A model generated the notes under the pieces. It did no database searches, was not told the DNA's origin, and saw only the letters and a program-made list of their open reading frames with translations. From assembly GCF_900099915.1 (NCBI RefSeq), contig NZ_FNDB01000003.1, forward strand, positions 292,226 to 356,225: a stretch of 64,000 nucleotides of DNA. Direction: 5' to 3'. Source of the DNA: Flavobacterium omnivorum (lineage in GTDB: Bacteria; Bacteroidota; Bacteroidia; Flavobacteriales; Flavobacteriaceae). The translations under genes were made by a program, and so were the position numbers. This document shows, in pieces, positions 36,961 to 44,519 of the stretch. Position 1 is the stretch's first letter. Each line of letters opens with the position of its first letter.

Positions 36961-36977
36961 TACCAGTACCTACCAGT
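36961..36977. promoter_or_regulatory. Candidate operator of the divergent GntR-type regulator
   Basis: A direct repeat TACCAGT-ACC-TACCAGT (minus strand ACTGGTA twice, 10 bp apart, one helical turn). Further TACCA-like words at 36950 and 36989 flank it. The location between galM and the regulator gene suits a site controlling both. Binding is not shown by sequence alone. Confidence 0.5.
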
Positions 36978-37010
36978 TTTTTTGTATATTACCAAGAAAT
37001 TCACTGCTGT

Positions 37011-38009
37011 ATGAAAATAATTTCGATTCAAAACAATCTTGGAGTTCCTAAATACCGACAAATTATTAGTTCCGTCGAGAAGGCAATAGAATACGAAAAC
37101 CTACAAAAAGGAGACAAACTCCCCTCCGTAAACAAAGTTTGCCTTGAATTCTCCTTGTCCCGTGATACGGTTTTGCAAGCCTATGAAGAATTGAAGAAAA
37201 GAGGAATTATTTATGCTATTCCGGGTAAAGGATATTATATAAAAAGCGTTGAAGTCACCATAAAACAAAAGATATTTTTACTTTTTGACGAATTAAATAT
37301 TTTCAAAGAAGACTTGTATAATTCCTTCTTAGAAAATATTGGTACAAATGTTCAGGTCGATATTTTCTTTCATCATTTTAACACGCCTGTTTTTAAAAAA
37401 CTTATCGATGACAGTAATGGCAATTACACTAAATACATTATTATGCCGACCAATTTAGCCGAGGCGGCAACGGTGATAAAAACCCTACCAGTTAACGAAG
37501 TATACATATTAGACCAAACCAATCCCGAATTAAAATCCTTTCCGGCAGTGTATCAAAATTTCGTAAAAGACATTTATGAAGGCTTACTGAATGGCAAATC
37601 CAAATTAAACAAGTACAAAAAACTGATTATGATTTTCCCGGGTTTTCGGGAACCGCTGGGCATGAAAATAGGTTTTGAAAATTTCTGCAAAGACTTTGCA
37701 TTCGATTATGAAATTATTACTGAATTTAAAAATCAGGAAATTAATAAAGGCGAAGTCTATATCATACCGAGTGACCGGGATTTAGTAAGTGTTATTGAAA
37801 AAGCAAAAATTCAGAAGCTACAATTGGGTACTGATTATGGTATCATTTCATATAACGAAACCCCACTTAAAAAAGTAGTAGAAAACGGCATCACAACGAT
37901 TTCAACTAATTTTGAAGTCATGGGAAAGGTATTGGCACAAATGATTTTAAAAGGCAAAAAAGAACAAATCGAGAACAAGTGTGATTTGATTATCAGGAAT
38001 TCGTTGTGA
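37011..38009 (+). CDS. GntR-family regulator with LacI-type sensor domain
   Basis: 332 residues. Residues 1-75 are a GntR winged helix: YRQIISSVEKAIEYENLQKG, FSLSRDTVLQAYEELKKRG and IYAIPGKGYYI. Residues from about 80 on form a periplasmic-binding-protein-like effector domain as in LacI/GalR (FLLFDELNIFKEDLYNSFLE, then repeats of beta-alpha units). The gene is divergent from the galactan/galactose operon, 104 bp away, and is its most likely regulator; the ligand would be galactose or a galacto-oligosaccharide. That assignment is inferred from position only. Confidence 0.92.
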   Translation: MKIISIQNNLGVPKYRQIISSVEKAIEYENLQKGDKLPSVNKVCLEFSLSRDTVLQAYEELKKRGIIYAIPGKGYYIKSVEVTIKQKIFLLFDELNIFKEDLYNSFLENIGTNVQVDIFFHHFNTPVFKKLIDDSNGNYTKYIIMPTNLAEAATVIKTLPVNEVYILDQTNPELKSFPAVYQNFVKDIYEGLLNGKSKLNKYKKLIMIFPGFREPLGMKIGFENFCKDFAFDYEIITEFKNQEINKGEVYIIPSDRDLVSVIEKAKIQKLQLGTDYGIISYNETPLKKVVENGITTISTNFEVMGKVLAQMILKGKKEQIENKCDLIIRNSL

Positions 38010-38010
38010 T

Positions 38011-38057
38011 ATAAAACCAAAAAAACCACCTTCCCGATTTTTTTGTACACGGAGCTG
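38011..38057. repeat. Degenerate copy of the tRNA-Leu 3' end and terminator (possible att site)
   Basis: 38011-38027 is identical to 39291-39307 (17 of 17, ATAAAACCAAAAAAACC). 38040-38057 matches 39324-39341 in 16 of 18 positions, that is, the last bases of the tRNA-Leu gene and its following T-run. Between the two blocks the hairpin of the terminator has decayed. Two such direct repeats, about 1.28 kb apart, are what integration at a tRNA 3' end leaves. Confidence 0.6.
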
Positions 38058-38072
38058 TAATAAGCCACTTAA

Positions 38073-38183
38073 TATGGTCAATACTACAAACTCAAACCTA
38101 TTTTAGATAATAAGAGAAACCTTGTAGATGATAAAAAAAATATTACAACCATTATTGAGATTGCTATTCATACTAAGGATTAG
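38073..38183 (+). pseudogene. Possible relic of a tyrosine-recombinase arm-binding domain
   Basis: The frame opens straight after a stop codon and runs 36 codons to TAG. Its product contains YYKLKPILDNKRNLVDDKK, which resembles the N-terminal arm-type DNA-binding domain of Bacteroidota integrases (the pattern K-P-x-LD-x-R-R-x-x-x-D-G). The catalytic part is missing. The position, just inside the tRNA-derived repeat, is where an integrase gene would sit. Short match, no search possible. Confidence 0.25.
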
Positions 38184-38412
38184 AAACTATCATTTCATTA
38201 TTTAACAAAATCACTGATTATGTTACTCGTTCGAAAGCATCTCTAATAACTTACCTCTTTGGGGAACTTTTAATTAAAATCTATTAAACCTACAACTAAC
38301 TATCAATTAAATCTATTGAATATTCAGTGATTTAATAATAAAACTAATTACATTTGCAGCATCAAAGTTATCCACAATTAAGAGTATTTATTCACATTTC
38401 ATACACAGAAAG

Positions 38413-38589
38413 ATGAAAATTATTTCAAAATTCTTGAAAAAATCAAAAGAACTAACTAGCACTAGCGTTGCAGGTAAAGATATTAGAGATATCGATTTTA
38501 CTTGTAATGTAGTTCATGTAGGCCACCTTTTAACTGAAAGTGATATCAATAAAAACAGATCAAGCAAATATAGCTACCTTTCTTTTTAA
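38413..38589 (+). CDS. Small basic protein of unknown function
   Basis: 58 residues (MKIISKFLKKSKELTSTS... ...KYSYLSF). Lys-rich at the N-terminus, without a signal peptide, membrane helix or known motif. AT-rich codons throughout. It stops 18 bp before the next ORF on the same strand, so the two are probably co-transcribed, and a TACATTTG box lies 57 bp upstream. The region between direct repeats of the tRNA-Leu end suggests foreign origin. I do not recognise a family, and it may be too short to be a real gene. Confidence 0.45.
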   Translation: MKIISKFLKKSKELTSTSVAGKDIRDIDFTCNVVHVGHLLTESDINKNRSSKYSYLSF

Positions 38590-38607
38590 TATTTCAATTA
38601 TTTATAA

Positions 38608-39183
38608 ATGATATTAAAAGGCTACCCTTATATCCCAAAGGGTAGCGATTTTGACTCAAATAACACTCCATTAAATCGATTTACATTTAAATCTGACATA
38701 GTAAATCAACAATATATTGTTGAAGCACTAATGCTTAAACACGACATATACGTAGTTCAATTTTATCTAAAGAGTCATAGGCTATCAGGTAAAAGATTCA
38801 ATCTCCTCCTAGATAATCCAAAGGAAAAGAATAATAAGCATGTTTTTTATGTTTTAAATACGATTACAAATATTTGTTTAGAGATATATAAAAAAAATCC
38901 GAATGCGTCTTTTGGATTTATGGGCGCCCCGACTTCAAAAGAGTCAAATCCTAAAAAAAATAAAGCAAATATAAATCCTGACCGAACGATTAAAGATACT
39001 AAAAGACATAGAATATATTCTCTATATGTAAAAAGATACTTTTCCCCTGAAAAATTTTCACATATAGTTTTTAATCAATCAAGCTGCTATCTACTAAAAA
39101 ATAATTCAAATAAAAAGTTAGATACTTCGCTTTCTAATGATTATCATAACGAATTGATAAAAACTAAAATATCCAATAGCTAA
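38608..39183 (+). CDS. Unrecognised protein in a tRNA-Leu-adjacent island
   Basis: 191 residues, no signal peptide or membrane helix. The N-terminal third is beta-rich (NRFTFKSDIVNQQYIVEALM, then HDIYVVQFYLKSHR). The middle is alpha-helical (HVFYVLNTITNICLEIYKKN). Then come GFMGAPTSKESNPKKNKANI and HRIYSLYVKRYFSPEKFSH, which look like conserved family blocks, and a polar Lys/Asn tail. GFMGAP and the RIYSLYVKRYFSP stretch recur, in my recollection, in hypothetical proteins of Bacteroidota mobile DNA, but I cannot name the family. It follows the 58-residue ORF and is more AT-rich than its neighbours. Confidence 0.65.
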   Translation: MILKGYPYIPKGSDFDSNNTPLNRFTFKSDIVNQQYIVEALMLKHDIYVVQFYLKSHRLSGKRFNLLLDNPKEKNNKHVFYVLNTITNICLEIYKKNPNASFGFMGAPTSKESNPKKNKANINPDRTIKDTKRHRIYSLYVKRYFSPEKFSHIVFNQSSCYLLKNNSNKKLDTSLSNDYHNELIKTKISNS

Positions 39184-39300
39184 ACAAAATATTATATTTT
39201 ATAAAAAGAGAACTAATAATTTTTACTTACAATAACAAAGATGATTAGCCAAAAGCAAAAGAAATTATAACTCTAAAAATTATAAACCCCATAAAACCAA

Positions 39301-39328
39301 AAAAACCGCTTCTTTCGAAGCGGTTTTT
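39301..39328 (-). terminator. Terminator of tRNA-Leu
   Basis: 12-bp stem AAAAACCGCTTC with its complement (39301-39312 and 39317-39328), directly adjoining the tRNA 3' end on the minus strand. It forms part of the sequence duplicated at 38011. Confidence 0.85.
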
Positions 39329-39329
39329 G

Positions 39330-39409
39330 TACCCGGAGCCGGAGTCGAACCGGCACGGTTTCCCACAGGTGTTTGAGACCAGCGCGTCTACCAATTCCGC
39401 CATCCGGGC
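39330..39409 (-). tRNA. tRNA-Leu (anticodon CAA)
   Basis: On the minus strand the gene starts GCCCGGATGGCGGAATTGGT. It has the acceptor stem GCCCGGA/TCCGGGT, the D-arm GGCGGAATTGGTAGACGC, the anticodon loop CTCAAAC (CAA), a class II variable arm and the T-arm GCCGG-TTCGACT-CCGGC. The discriminator base is A. CCA is not encoded. One U-U mismatch sits in the anticodon stem (CTGGT/ACCTG). It has a promoter at 39499-39528 and a terminator immediately downstream. Confidence 0.93.
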
Positions 39410-39498
39410 TTAGCTAGACATGAAATAACGACAGTTACCTCAACGCAATAAAAGAGATGATTGTGTTTAAATCAACCATTAATTCCTTTAACACGGTG

Positions 39499-39528
39499 CA
39501 AATGTAAAAAATAATATTAAATGTTCAA
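39499..39528 (-). promoter_or_regulatory. Promoter of tRNA-Leu
   Basis: On the minus strand TTG (39526-39528), 19 bases, then TACATTTG (39499-39506). Good fit in sequence and spacing. Leader about 80 nt. Confidence 0.65.
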
Positions 39529-39572
39529 CTAAAAATACTTAATTTTTTCCTTTCAGAGTTGAATAAATTTTA

Positions 39573-39580
39573 TAAATTTG
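39573..39580 (+). promoter_or_regulatory. -7 box for prs
   Basis: TAAATTTG on the plus strand, giving a leader of about 115 nt. A TTG is present but only 11 bp upstream. Confidence 0.4.
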
Positions 39581-39700
39581 CACCTCGTTAAAAACACAAC
39601 ACACAACTAACTACACCCGAGGCAAATACGCACACAAGGCTTTAATCAATAGACAAAGCTAAACTGTATGGAGCGCAGCGGAATAAAAACAACAAACTAA

Positions 39701-40642
39701 ATGTTACACCTAGAACCAGAAGCTAAAATTTTTGCTTGTTCACAAAGTGTCTATCTTGCTGAGAAAATAGCAAAGGAATACGGAATCCCGTTAGGGAAAA
39801 TTACCATGTCAAAGTACAGTGACGGTGAGTTTCAACCTTCGTATGAAGAGTCTATAAGAGGATTGCGCGTATTTATTGTTTGCTCTACTTTTCCAACAGC
39901 AGATAATTTAATGGAAATGTTACTAATGATTGATGCTGCAAAACGTGCTTCGGCAAGACACATTACGGCAGTAATCCCATACTTCGGTTGGGCAAGACAA
40001 GATAGAAAAGATAAGCCAAGAGTTCCGATAGGAGCTAAACTAGTAGCTAATTTATTAGATGCAGCAGGCGCAACAAGAGTAATGACCATGGATTTGCACG
40101 CCGATCAAATTCAAGGATTCTTTGAAAAACCGGTAGATCATCTTTTTGCATCAACCATCTTTTTGCCTTACGTGAAAAGTTTAGGTTTAGACAATTTGAC
40201 TATTGCTTCTCCAGATATGGGAGGATCAAAAAGAGCGTATGCGTATTCTAAATTTTTAGAATCGGATGTGGTAATTTGTTACAAACAAAGAAAAGAGGCC
40301 AACATTATCGATACCATGGAATTAATTGGTGAGGTAAAAGGTAGAAATGTAATCTTAGTAGATGACATGATTGACACCGGAGGCACTTTGGCGAAAGCCG
40401 CAGATTTAATGATCGAAAAAGGAGCATTGAGCGTAAGAGCGATTTGCACCCACGCGATTTTATCCGGCGATGCTTATGAAAAAATAGAGAATTCTAAATT
40501 ATTAGAATTAATCGTTACCGATTCTATTCCGTTAAAGAAAGAATCAAACAAAATAAGAGTGTTGAGTTGTGCGCCACTTTTTGCTGAAGTTATGCACATG
40601 GTACATCATAACAATTCTATTAGTGGAAAGTTTATAATGTAA
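39701..40642 (+). CDS. prs: Ribose-phosphate diphosphokinase (PRPP synthase)
   Basis: 313 residues. It makes PRPP from ribose-5-phosphate and ATP for purine, pyrimidine, His and Trp synthesis. Motifs: [14 protein letters not shown] (metal and ATP site) and [20 protein letters not shown] (PRPP-binding loop). The flexible-loop region [16 protein letters not shown] is also normal. It is followed 43 bp later by rplY, an arrangement seen in many bacteria. Confidence 0.97.
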   Translation: MLHLEPEAKIFACSQSVYLAEKIAKEYGIPLGKITMSKYSDGEFQPSYEESIRGLRVFIVCSTFPTADNLMEMLLMIDAAKRASARHITAVIPYFGWARQDRKDKPRVPIGAKLVANLLDAAGATRVMTMDLHADQIQGFFEKPVDHLFASTIFLPYVKSLGLDNLTIASPDMGGSKRAYAYSKFLESDVVICYKQRKEANIIDTMELIGEVKGRNVILVDDMIDTGGTLAKAADLMIEKGALSVRAICTHAILSGDAYEKIENSKLLELIVTDSIPLKKESNKIRVLSCAPLFAEVMHMVHHNNSISGKFIM

Positions 40643-40685
40643 CCCCAAACAAGTAATATTATTTAATAACTATATTTTTTTTACA

Positions 40686-41297
40686 ATGAAATCGATTACA
40701 ATTAAAGGATCAGAAAGAGAAAGCGTGGGTAAAGTTGCGACTAAAGCCCTACGTAATGCTGGATTGGTTCCTTGCGTATTATACGGAGGAAATCAGGCAG
40801 TTCATTTCTCAGCAGAAGTTATGGCTTTCAAAAACTTGGTTTACACTCCAAACGCTCACACAGTTGAGATCGATCTTGGAAAAGGAAAATCATTTAACGC
40901 AATTTTACAAGACATCCAGGTTCACCCGGTGTCTGACAAGATTTTACACATTGACTTCTTTCAATTATTTGATGACAAAGAAATCACTATGGAAGTTCCT
41001 GTAAAAATTGTTGGAACCTCTAAAGGTGTTCTTGCAGGTGGTGTTTTACGTTTGAACACTCGTAAACTTAAAGTAAAAGCTTTACCAAAAAATCTTCCAG
41101 ATTTTATTGAAGCTGACATTACTCCACTTGAAATGGGAAACAAATTGTACGTTACTAAATTAGCAAACGACAACTACAAATTGATTCACCCTGAAAACAC
41201 GGTTGTTGCCCAAGTAAGAATCTCTCGTGCGGCTATGAAAGCAGCTCAAGAAGCAGCCAAAGCAGCGAAAGCTCCAGTAAAAGGAAAGAAAAAATAA
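40686..41297 (+). CDS. rplY: 50S ribosomal protein L25/general stress protein Ctc
   Basis: 203 residues, the long two-domain form. The N-terminal L25 domain binds 5S rRNA ([20 protein letters not shown]), and the C-terminal TL5-like beta domain contains [20 protein letters not shown] and [12 protein letters not shown]. The end is a Lys/Ala-rich tail ([13 protein letters not shown]). It lies between prs and a strong terminator and is probably transcribed with prs. Confidence 0.95.
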   Translation: MKSITIKGSERESVGKVATKALRNAGLVPCVLYGGNQAVHFSAEVMAFKNLVYTPNAHTVEIDLGKGKSFNAILQDIQVHPVSDKILHIDFFQLFDDKEITMEVPVKIVGTSKGVLAGGVLRLNTRKLKVKALPKNLPDFIEADITPLEMGNKLYVTKLANDNYKLIHPENTVVAQVRISRAAMKAAQEAAKAAKAPVKGKKK

Positions 41298-41317
41298 TCT
41301 TTTTTCTATCAAATTTA

Positions 41318-41350
41318 AAAGCATCAGTTTTACAACTGATGCTTTTTTTA
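41318..41350 (+). terminator. Terminator of prs-rplY
   Basis: 13-bp stem AAAAGCATCAGTT with its complement (41318-41330 and 41335-41347), followed by a run of seven T. Confidence 0.87.
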
Positions 41351-41418
41351 TGATTTATAATGGCTACTTATTTCGTATTTTTAGGAGCAACACTCCTTGG
41401 ATGTTACACCCTAATCGT

Positions 41419-41489
41419 CCCGCTTTTCGTTGCAATCTTTTTGCACGCTAAAAAGCGAACAAAAAGGATTTTCACTACAATCTGGGCTA
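41419..41489. repeat. Dispersed repeat, copy B: same flanks, different hairpin
   Basis: Flanks 41419-41440 and 41463-41489 match copy A (16765-16786 and 16829-16855), with AAAGGATTTTCACTAC identical in both. The 22-base core here is unrelated to copy A; it forms a short CGCT/AGCG hairpin instead. A 65-codon open frame across this element is not a gene. Confidence 0.72.
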
Positions 41490-41589
41490 CGCTACACTTA
41501 TATTATTCTTTATGTAAATCCTCCCTAACATCTGGAAATTATCTAAATATGTCATAGTCAAATCATGTAATTAAGTTTACTTTTGCAAT

Positions 41590-42216
41590 ATGATAAAATG
41601 GATTTCAAATTTAATCTCATCACCACAAATAGAGGACAATACAGCTAATATGAAGAAATTTTTAATAGTTGGACTTGGTAATATAGGCGCTGAATACGTC
41701 AATACAAGACACAACATCGGATTTAAAATAGTGGATTTCTTTGCTAAGAAAGAAGGAATCAATTTTGAAACTGTCAAACTAGGCGCACTAGCGGAATACA
41801 AATTCAAAGGAAGAACGTTGCTACTTTTAAAACCAAACACTTATATGAATTTGAGCGGTAAAGCCGTTCAATACTGGATGGATAAAGAGAAAATTCCTTT
41901 GGAAAATATTTTGATAATTACTGATGATTTAAATCTCTCTTTTGGAACCATTCGCATCCGTCAAAAAGGAAGCGATGGTGGACACAACGGATTAAAAAAC
42001 ATCAACTTAGTACTAAACACGCAGAACTACGCTCGATTCCGCTTTGGCATCAGTGATGAATTTAAAAAAGGAAAACAAGTAGACTATGTGCTTGGTGACT
42101 GGGATGATACAGAAAAAACAGCACTTCCAGAAAGACTAGAAGTAGCATCAGAGATCATAAAATCTTTTGGAACCGCAGGATTAGAAAATACCATGACTGC
42201 TTTTAATGGGAAATAA
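41590..42216 (+). CDS. pth: Peptidyl-tRNA hydrolase
   Basis: 208 residues. It releases peptides from stalled peptidyl-tRNA. Catalytic His is in YVNTRHNIGFKIVD. Other motifs are LLKPNTYMNLSG and DGGHNGLKNI, and the Asp is in LIITDDLNL. The core starts at the second Met (residue 21, MKKFLIVGLGNIG). The 20-residue extension MIKWISNLISS... is unusual for Pth in general but, as far as I recall, occurs in flavobacteria; start at 41650 is the alternative. Confidence 0.95.
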   Translation: MIKWISNLISSPQIEDNTANMKKFLIVGLGNIGAEYVNTRHNIGFKIVDFFAKKEGINFETVKLGALAEYKFKGRTLLLLKPNTYMNLSGKAVQYWMDKEKIPLENILIITDDLNLSFGTIRIRQKGSDGGHNGLKNINLVLNTQNYARFRFGISDEFKKGKQVDYVLGDWDDTEKTALPERLEVASEIIKSFGTAGLENTMTAFNGK

Positions 42217-42384
42217 AAAAGTCTTAATGTGCATCGAAAAGAAAAATTATTTAATTTTACACTAAAATAGCGTATTTAACTTCAAACCAATCAACGACTT
42301 ACCTATAAAAATACAACCCTAATCCTATTTAGGAGTCTCACCAATAACTGAGCTGATTTCGTTAAATTCAAAAATACTGATACC

Positions 42385-44421
42385 ATGAAAAAAATTACTT
42401 TTCTTTTATTAATAACTCTCCTTTTTGCGGTCAGCGCTACTTTCGCTCAGGTCAGTAACACAAAGGAGGTAATGCTTTTTGGCAAAAAGAAAGTAATCAA
42501 AGCAGGCTCCATAATTCGATGTGCCACCACGGAATATGAGGACTATTTGAAAGCCAAAAATCCTAACCGATTGTCTACAGCTGAATTTGAACAATGGATT
42601 GCTCCCAAAATCAACTTGGAGAAAAACAAACCAGTAATTTCGCCTAAAGAATTTAAAACAAAAGCAGTAATAACAATTCCTGTAGTTGTGCACGTGATTC
42701 ACAACGGAGACTTATTAGGTGCAGATGAAAATATATTTGATGAGCAGGTAATTTCTCAAATTCAAGTACTAAATGAAGATTTTAGAAAAAAACTAAACAC
42801 TCCAGGCTATAACACCAACCCCGTAGGAGCTGATGTAGAAATTGAATTTGCTCTAGCAAAACGAGATCCTGCAGGCGTTTTATCAAATGGAATAAACCAT
42901 GTGAATTTAGAGCAAGAAAGCTGGTCTACCGATGACATTAATACTATTGTAAAACCACAAACACAGTGGGATCCTGAAAAATACTTAAACATTTGGGTAG
43001 TGAAATTTACTAGTACAGAACTTTTGGGGTATGCACAGTTTCCCAGTGGATCTGGACTTTCTGGCATAAGCGCAGATCCTGGAACAGCTGCTACCGATGG
43101 GGTCGTGATTGGATATGCTTTTTTCGGATCATCCAGCTACTTTCCCGGCGGAACTTATGTAACAAATTATGACAAAGGAAGAACTACTTCACATGAAGTA
43201 GGACATTGGCTCGGCTTAAGACATATTTGGGGAGACGGAGGCTGCGGTGTAGATGATTTTTGTAATGATACACCCAACGCAGGACAAGCAAATGAAGGCT
43301 GCCCAACAAATATTGACTCCTGTCCCGAATCCCCGGGATTAGATATGGTTGAAAATTATATGGACTATACCGATGATGCGTGCATGAACATATTTACGGC
43401 AGATCAAAAAACACGTATGATAACCGTTATGAATAATTCCATAAGAAGAGCCGCTTTAAAAACCTCTGATGCGCTTACCCCAGGCGTTGTATTTGCAAAT
43501 GATGCCGCTACAATTGTTCAAAACTTAAATATCATTCCTTGCAACAATTCTTTTATTCCAGTTATCAAAATAGTCAACAAAGGAAGCGCAAGGTTAACCT
43601 CGGCTTCAGTCACTTACGGAGTTGACAATGCGAACTTGCAAACGTATAATTGGACCGGTAATCTTGCCAACAACGAATCCCAAAACATCACTTTAAATAA
43701 CGTGACTTCAAGTGGAGGAAATCATAATTTCAATGCAACAATCATTAGCGCAAATGCAACCACGGATCAAAATTCGAATAACAATAGCAACACGGTAAAT
43801 TTTGACATTACCAAAAACTACGCTACTAACACAGTAATATTTTCATTACAATTAGACCGTTTTGGAACAGAAACTACTTGGGAACTTACCAATGCAACAG
43901 GGACTAAACTGTATCAAGGTGGTCCTTATACTGACACGCCTACAAGCAGTCCACTTCCCGCACCTATAAAAACTAGTTTCGACCTACCAACTAATGGCTG
44001 TTATACCTTTACTATTTACGATACTGAAATGGATGGTATTTGTTGTGATTACGGAGTTGGATCTTATACCTTATCGACACCATCAGATGAAATTATAGCT
44101 ACCGGTGGAAAGTTTGGCGAAGTAGAGACTAAAAGTTTTATAATTGGATCACTCGCTACAGCGGACATAACAAACTCAAACGCTGTCTACCTGTATCCCA
44201 ATCCTACATCAAATATATTGAATCTTGTTGTTCAAAATAAATTAGAAACTCCGGAAGCCTACACCATTATCAATAGTTTAGGTCAAATCATAAAAACAAA
44301 AAAGATAGAAACAGAGGAGGATCTCCGCATAAACGTTTCCACTTTGTCTCAAGGTATTTATTTTTTAAAATTATCTAAAAATCAAGCCGAAACAAGCACC
44401 GTTAAGTTCATTAAGAAATAA
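42385..44421 (+). CDS. Secreted M43 (pappalysin-like) zinc metalloprotease with T9SS sorting domain
   Basis: 678 residues. Signal peptide 1-22 (MKKITFLLLITLLFAVSATFA-Q). The catalytic domain covers about 90-370. Zinc ligands His270, His274 and His280 and the catalytic Glu271 lie in HEVGHWLGLRHIWG, an HExxHxxGxxH motif, and the Met-turn follows in VENYMDYTDDACMN. Cys-rich CNDTPN and CPTN segments suggest disulfides. A CARDB-like beta domain (about 385-480) and a further beta domain come next. The C-terminal sorting domain (about 600-678) has YLYPNPTSNILNL and ends GIYFLKLSKN...FIKK. It would be exported by T9SS and act on extracellular protein. Confidence 0.93.
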   Translation: MKKITFLLLITLLFAVSATFAQVSNTKEVMLFGKKKVIKAGSIIRCATTEYEDYLKAKNPNRLSTAEFEQWIAPKINLEKNKPVISPKEFKTKAVITIPVVVHVIHNGDLLGADENIFDEQVISQIQVLNEDFRKKLNTPGYNTNPVGADVEIEFALAKRDPAGVLSNGINHVNLEQESWSTDDINTIVKPQTQWDPEKYLNIWVVKFTSTELLGYAQFPSGSGLSGISADPGTAATDGVVIGYAFFGSSSYFPGGTYVTNYDKGRTTSHEVGHWLGLRHIWGDGGCGVDDFCNDTPNAGQANEGCPTNIDSCPESPGLDMVENYMDYTDDACMNIFTADQKTRMITVMNNSIRRAALKTSDALTPGVVFANDAATIVQNLNIIPCNNSFIPVIKIVNKGSARLTSASVTYGVDNANLQTYNWTGNLANNESQNITLNNVTSSGGNHNFNATIISANATTDQNSNNNSNTVNFDITKNYATNTVIFSLQLDRFGTETTWELTNATGTKLYQGGPYTDTPTSSPLPAPIKTSFDLPTNGCYTFTIYDTEMDGICCDYGVGSYTLSTPSDEIIATGGKFGEVETKSFIIGSLATADITNSNAVYLYPNPTSNILNLVVQNKLETPEAYTIINSLGQIIKTKKIETEEDLRINVSTLSQGIYFLKLSKNQAETSTVKFIKK

Positions 44422-44440
44422 AATAACACCTAATTATCTA

Positions 44441-44470
44441 AAAAGGATTGAAGTTTTCAATCCTTTTTTA
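44441..44470 (+). terminator. Terminator after the metalloprotease gene
   Basis: 12-bp stem AAAAGGATTGAA with its complement (44441-44452 and 44456-44467), then a T-run. It lies just before the ribF promoter box. Confidence 0.87.
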
Positions 44471-44490
44471 GTTATATCGATTGGATACCT

Positions 44491-44498
44491 TAAATTTG
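44491..44498 (+). promoter_or_regulatory. -7 box for ribF
   Basis: TAAATTTG, 21 bp before the TTG at 44520. It lies downstream of the first possible TTG start (44481), so that start would be upstream of the transcript. Confidence 0.45.
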
Positions 44499-44519
44499 CG
44501 CTATTATAAAACACTTGCT

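Larger units (their letters stand above)
38010..38412. other. 403-bp AT-rich stretch with decayed coding fragments
   Basis: It holds the tRNA-like repeat (38011-38057), a 36-codon open fragment at 38073-38183 without a start and a second fragment in another frame at about 38180-38287. It also has an isolated TACATTTG box at 38349-38356 that may drive the small ORF at 38413. No intact gene. Confidence 0.5.
39410..39700. other. 291-bp intergenic region between tRNA-Leu and prs
   Basis: It contains the leftward tRNA promoter (39499-39528), a rightward TAAATTTG box (39573-39580) suited to prs, and a leader with complementary CCTCG (39583-39587) and CGAGG words. No gene. Confidence 0.5.

Noticed and set aside
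41360..41557. 65-codon open frame starting with ATG after the rplY terminator
   Set aside because: It runs through repeat copy B and its ends do not look protein-like; the flanks match a non-coding repeat elsewhere in the window.
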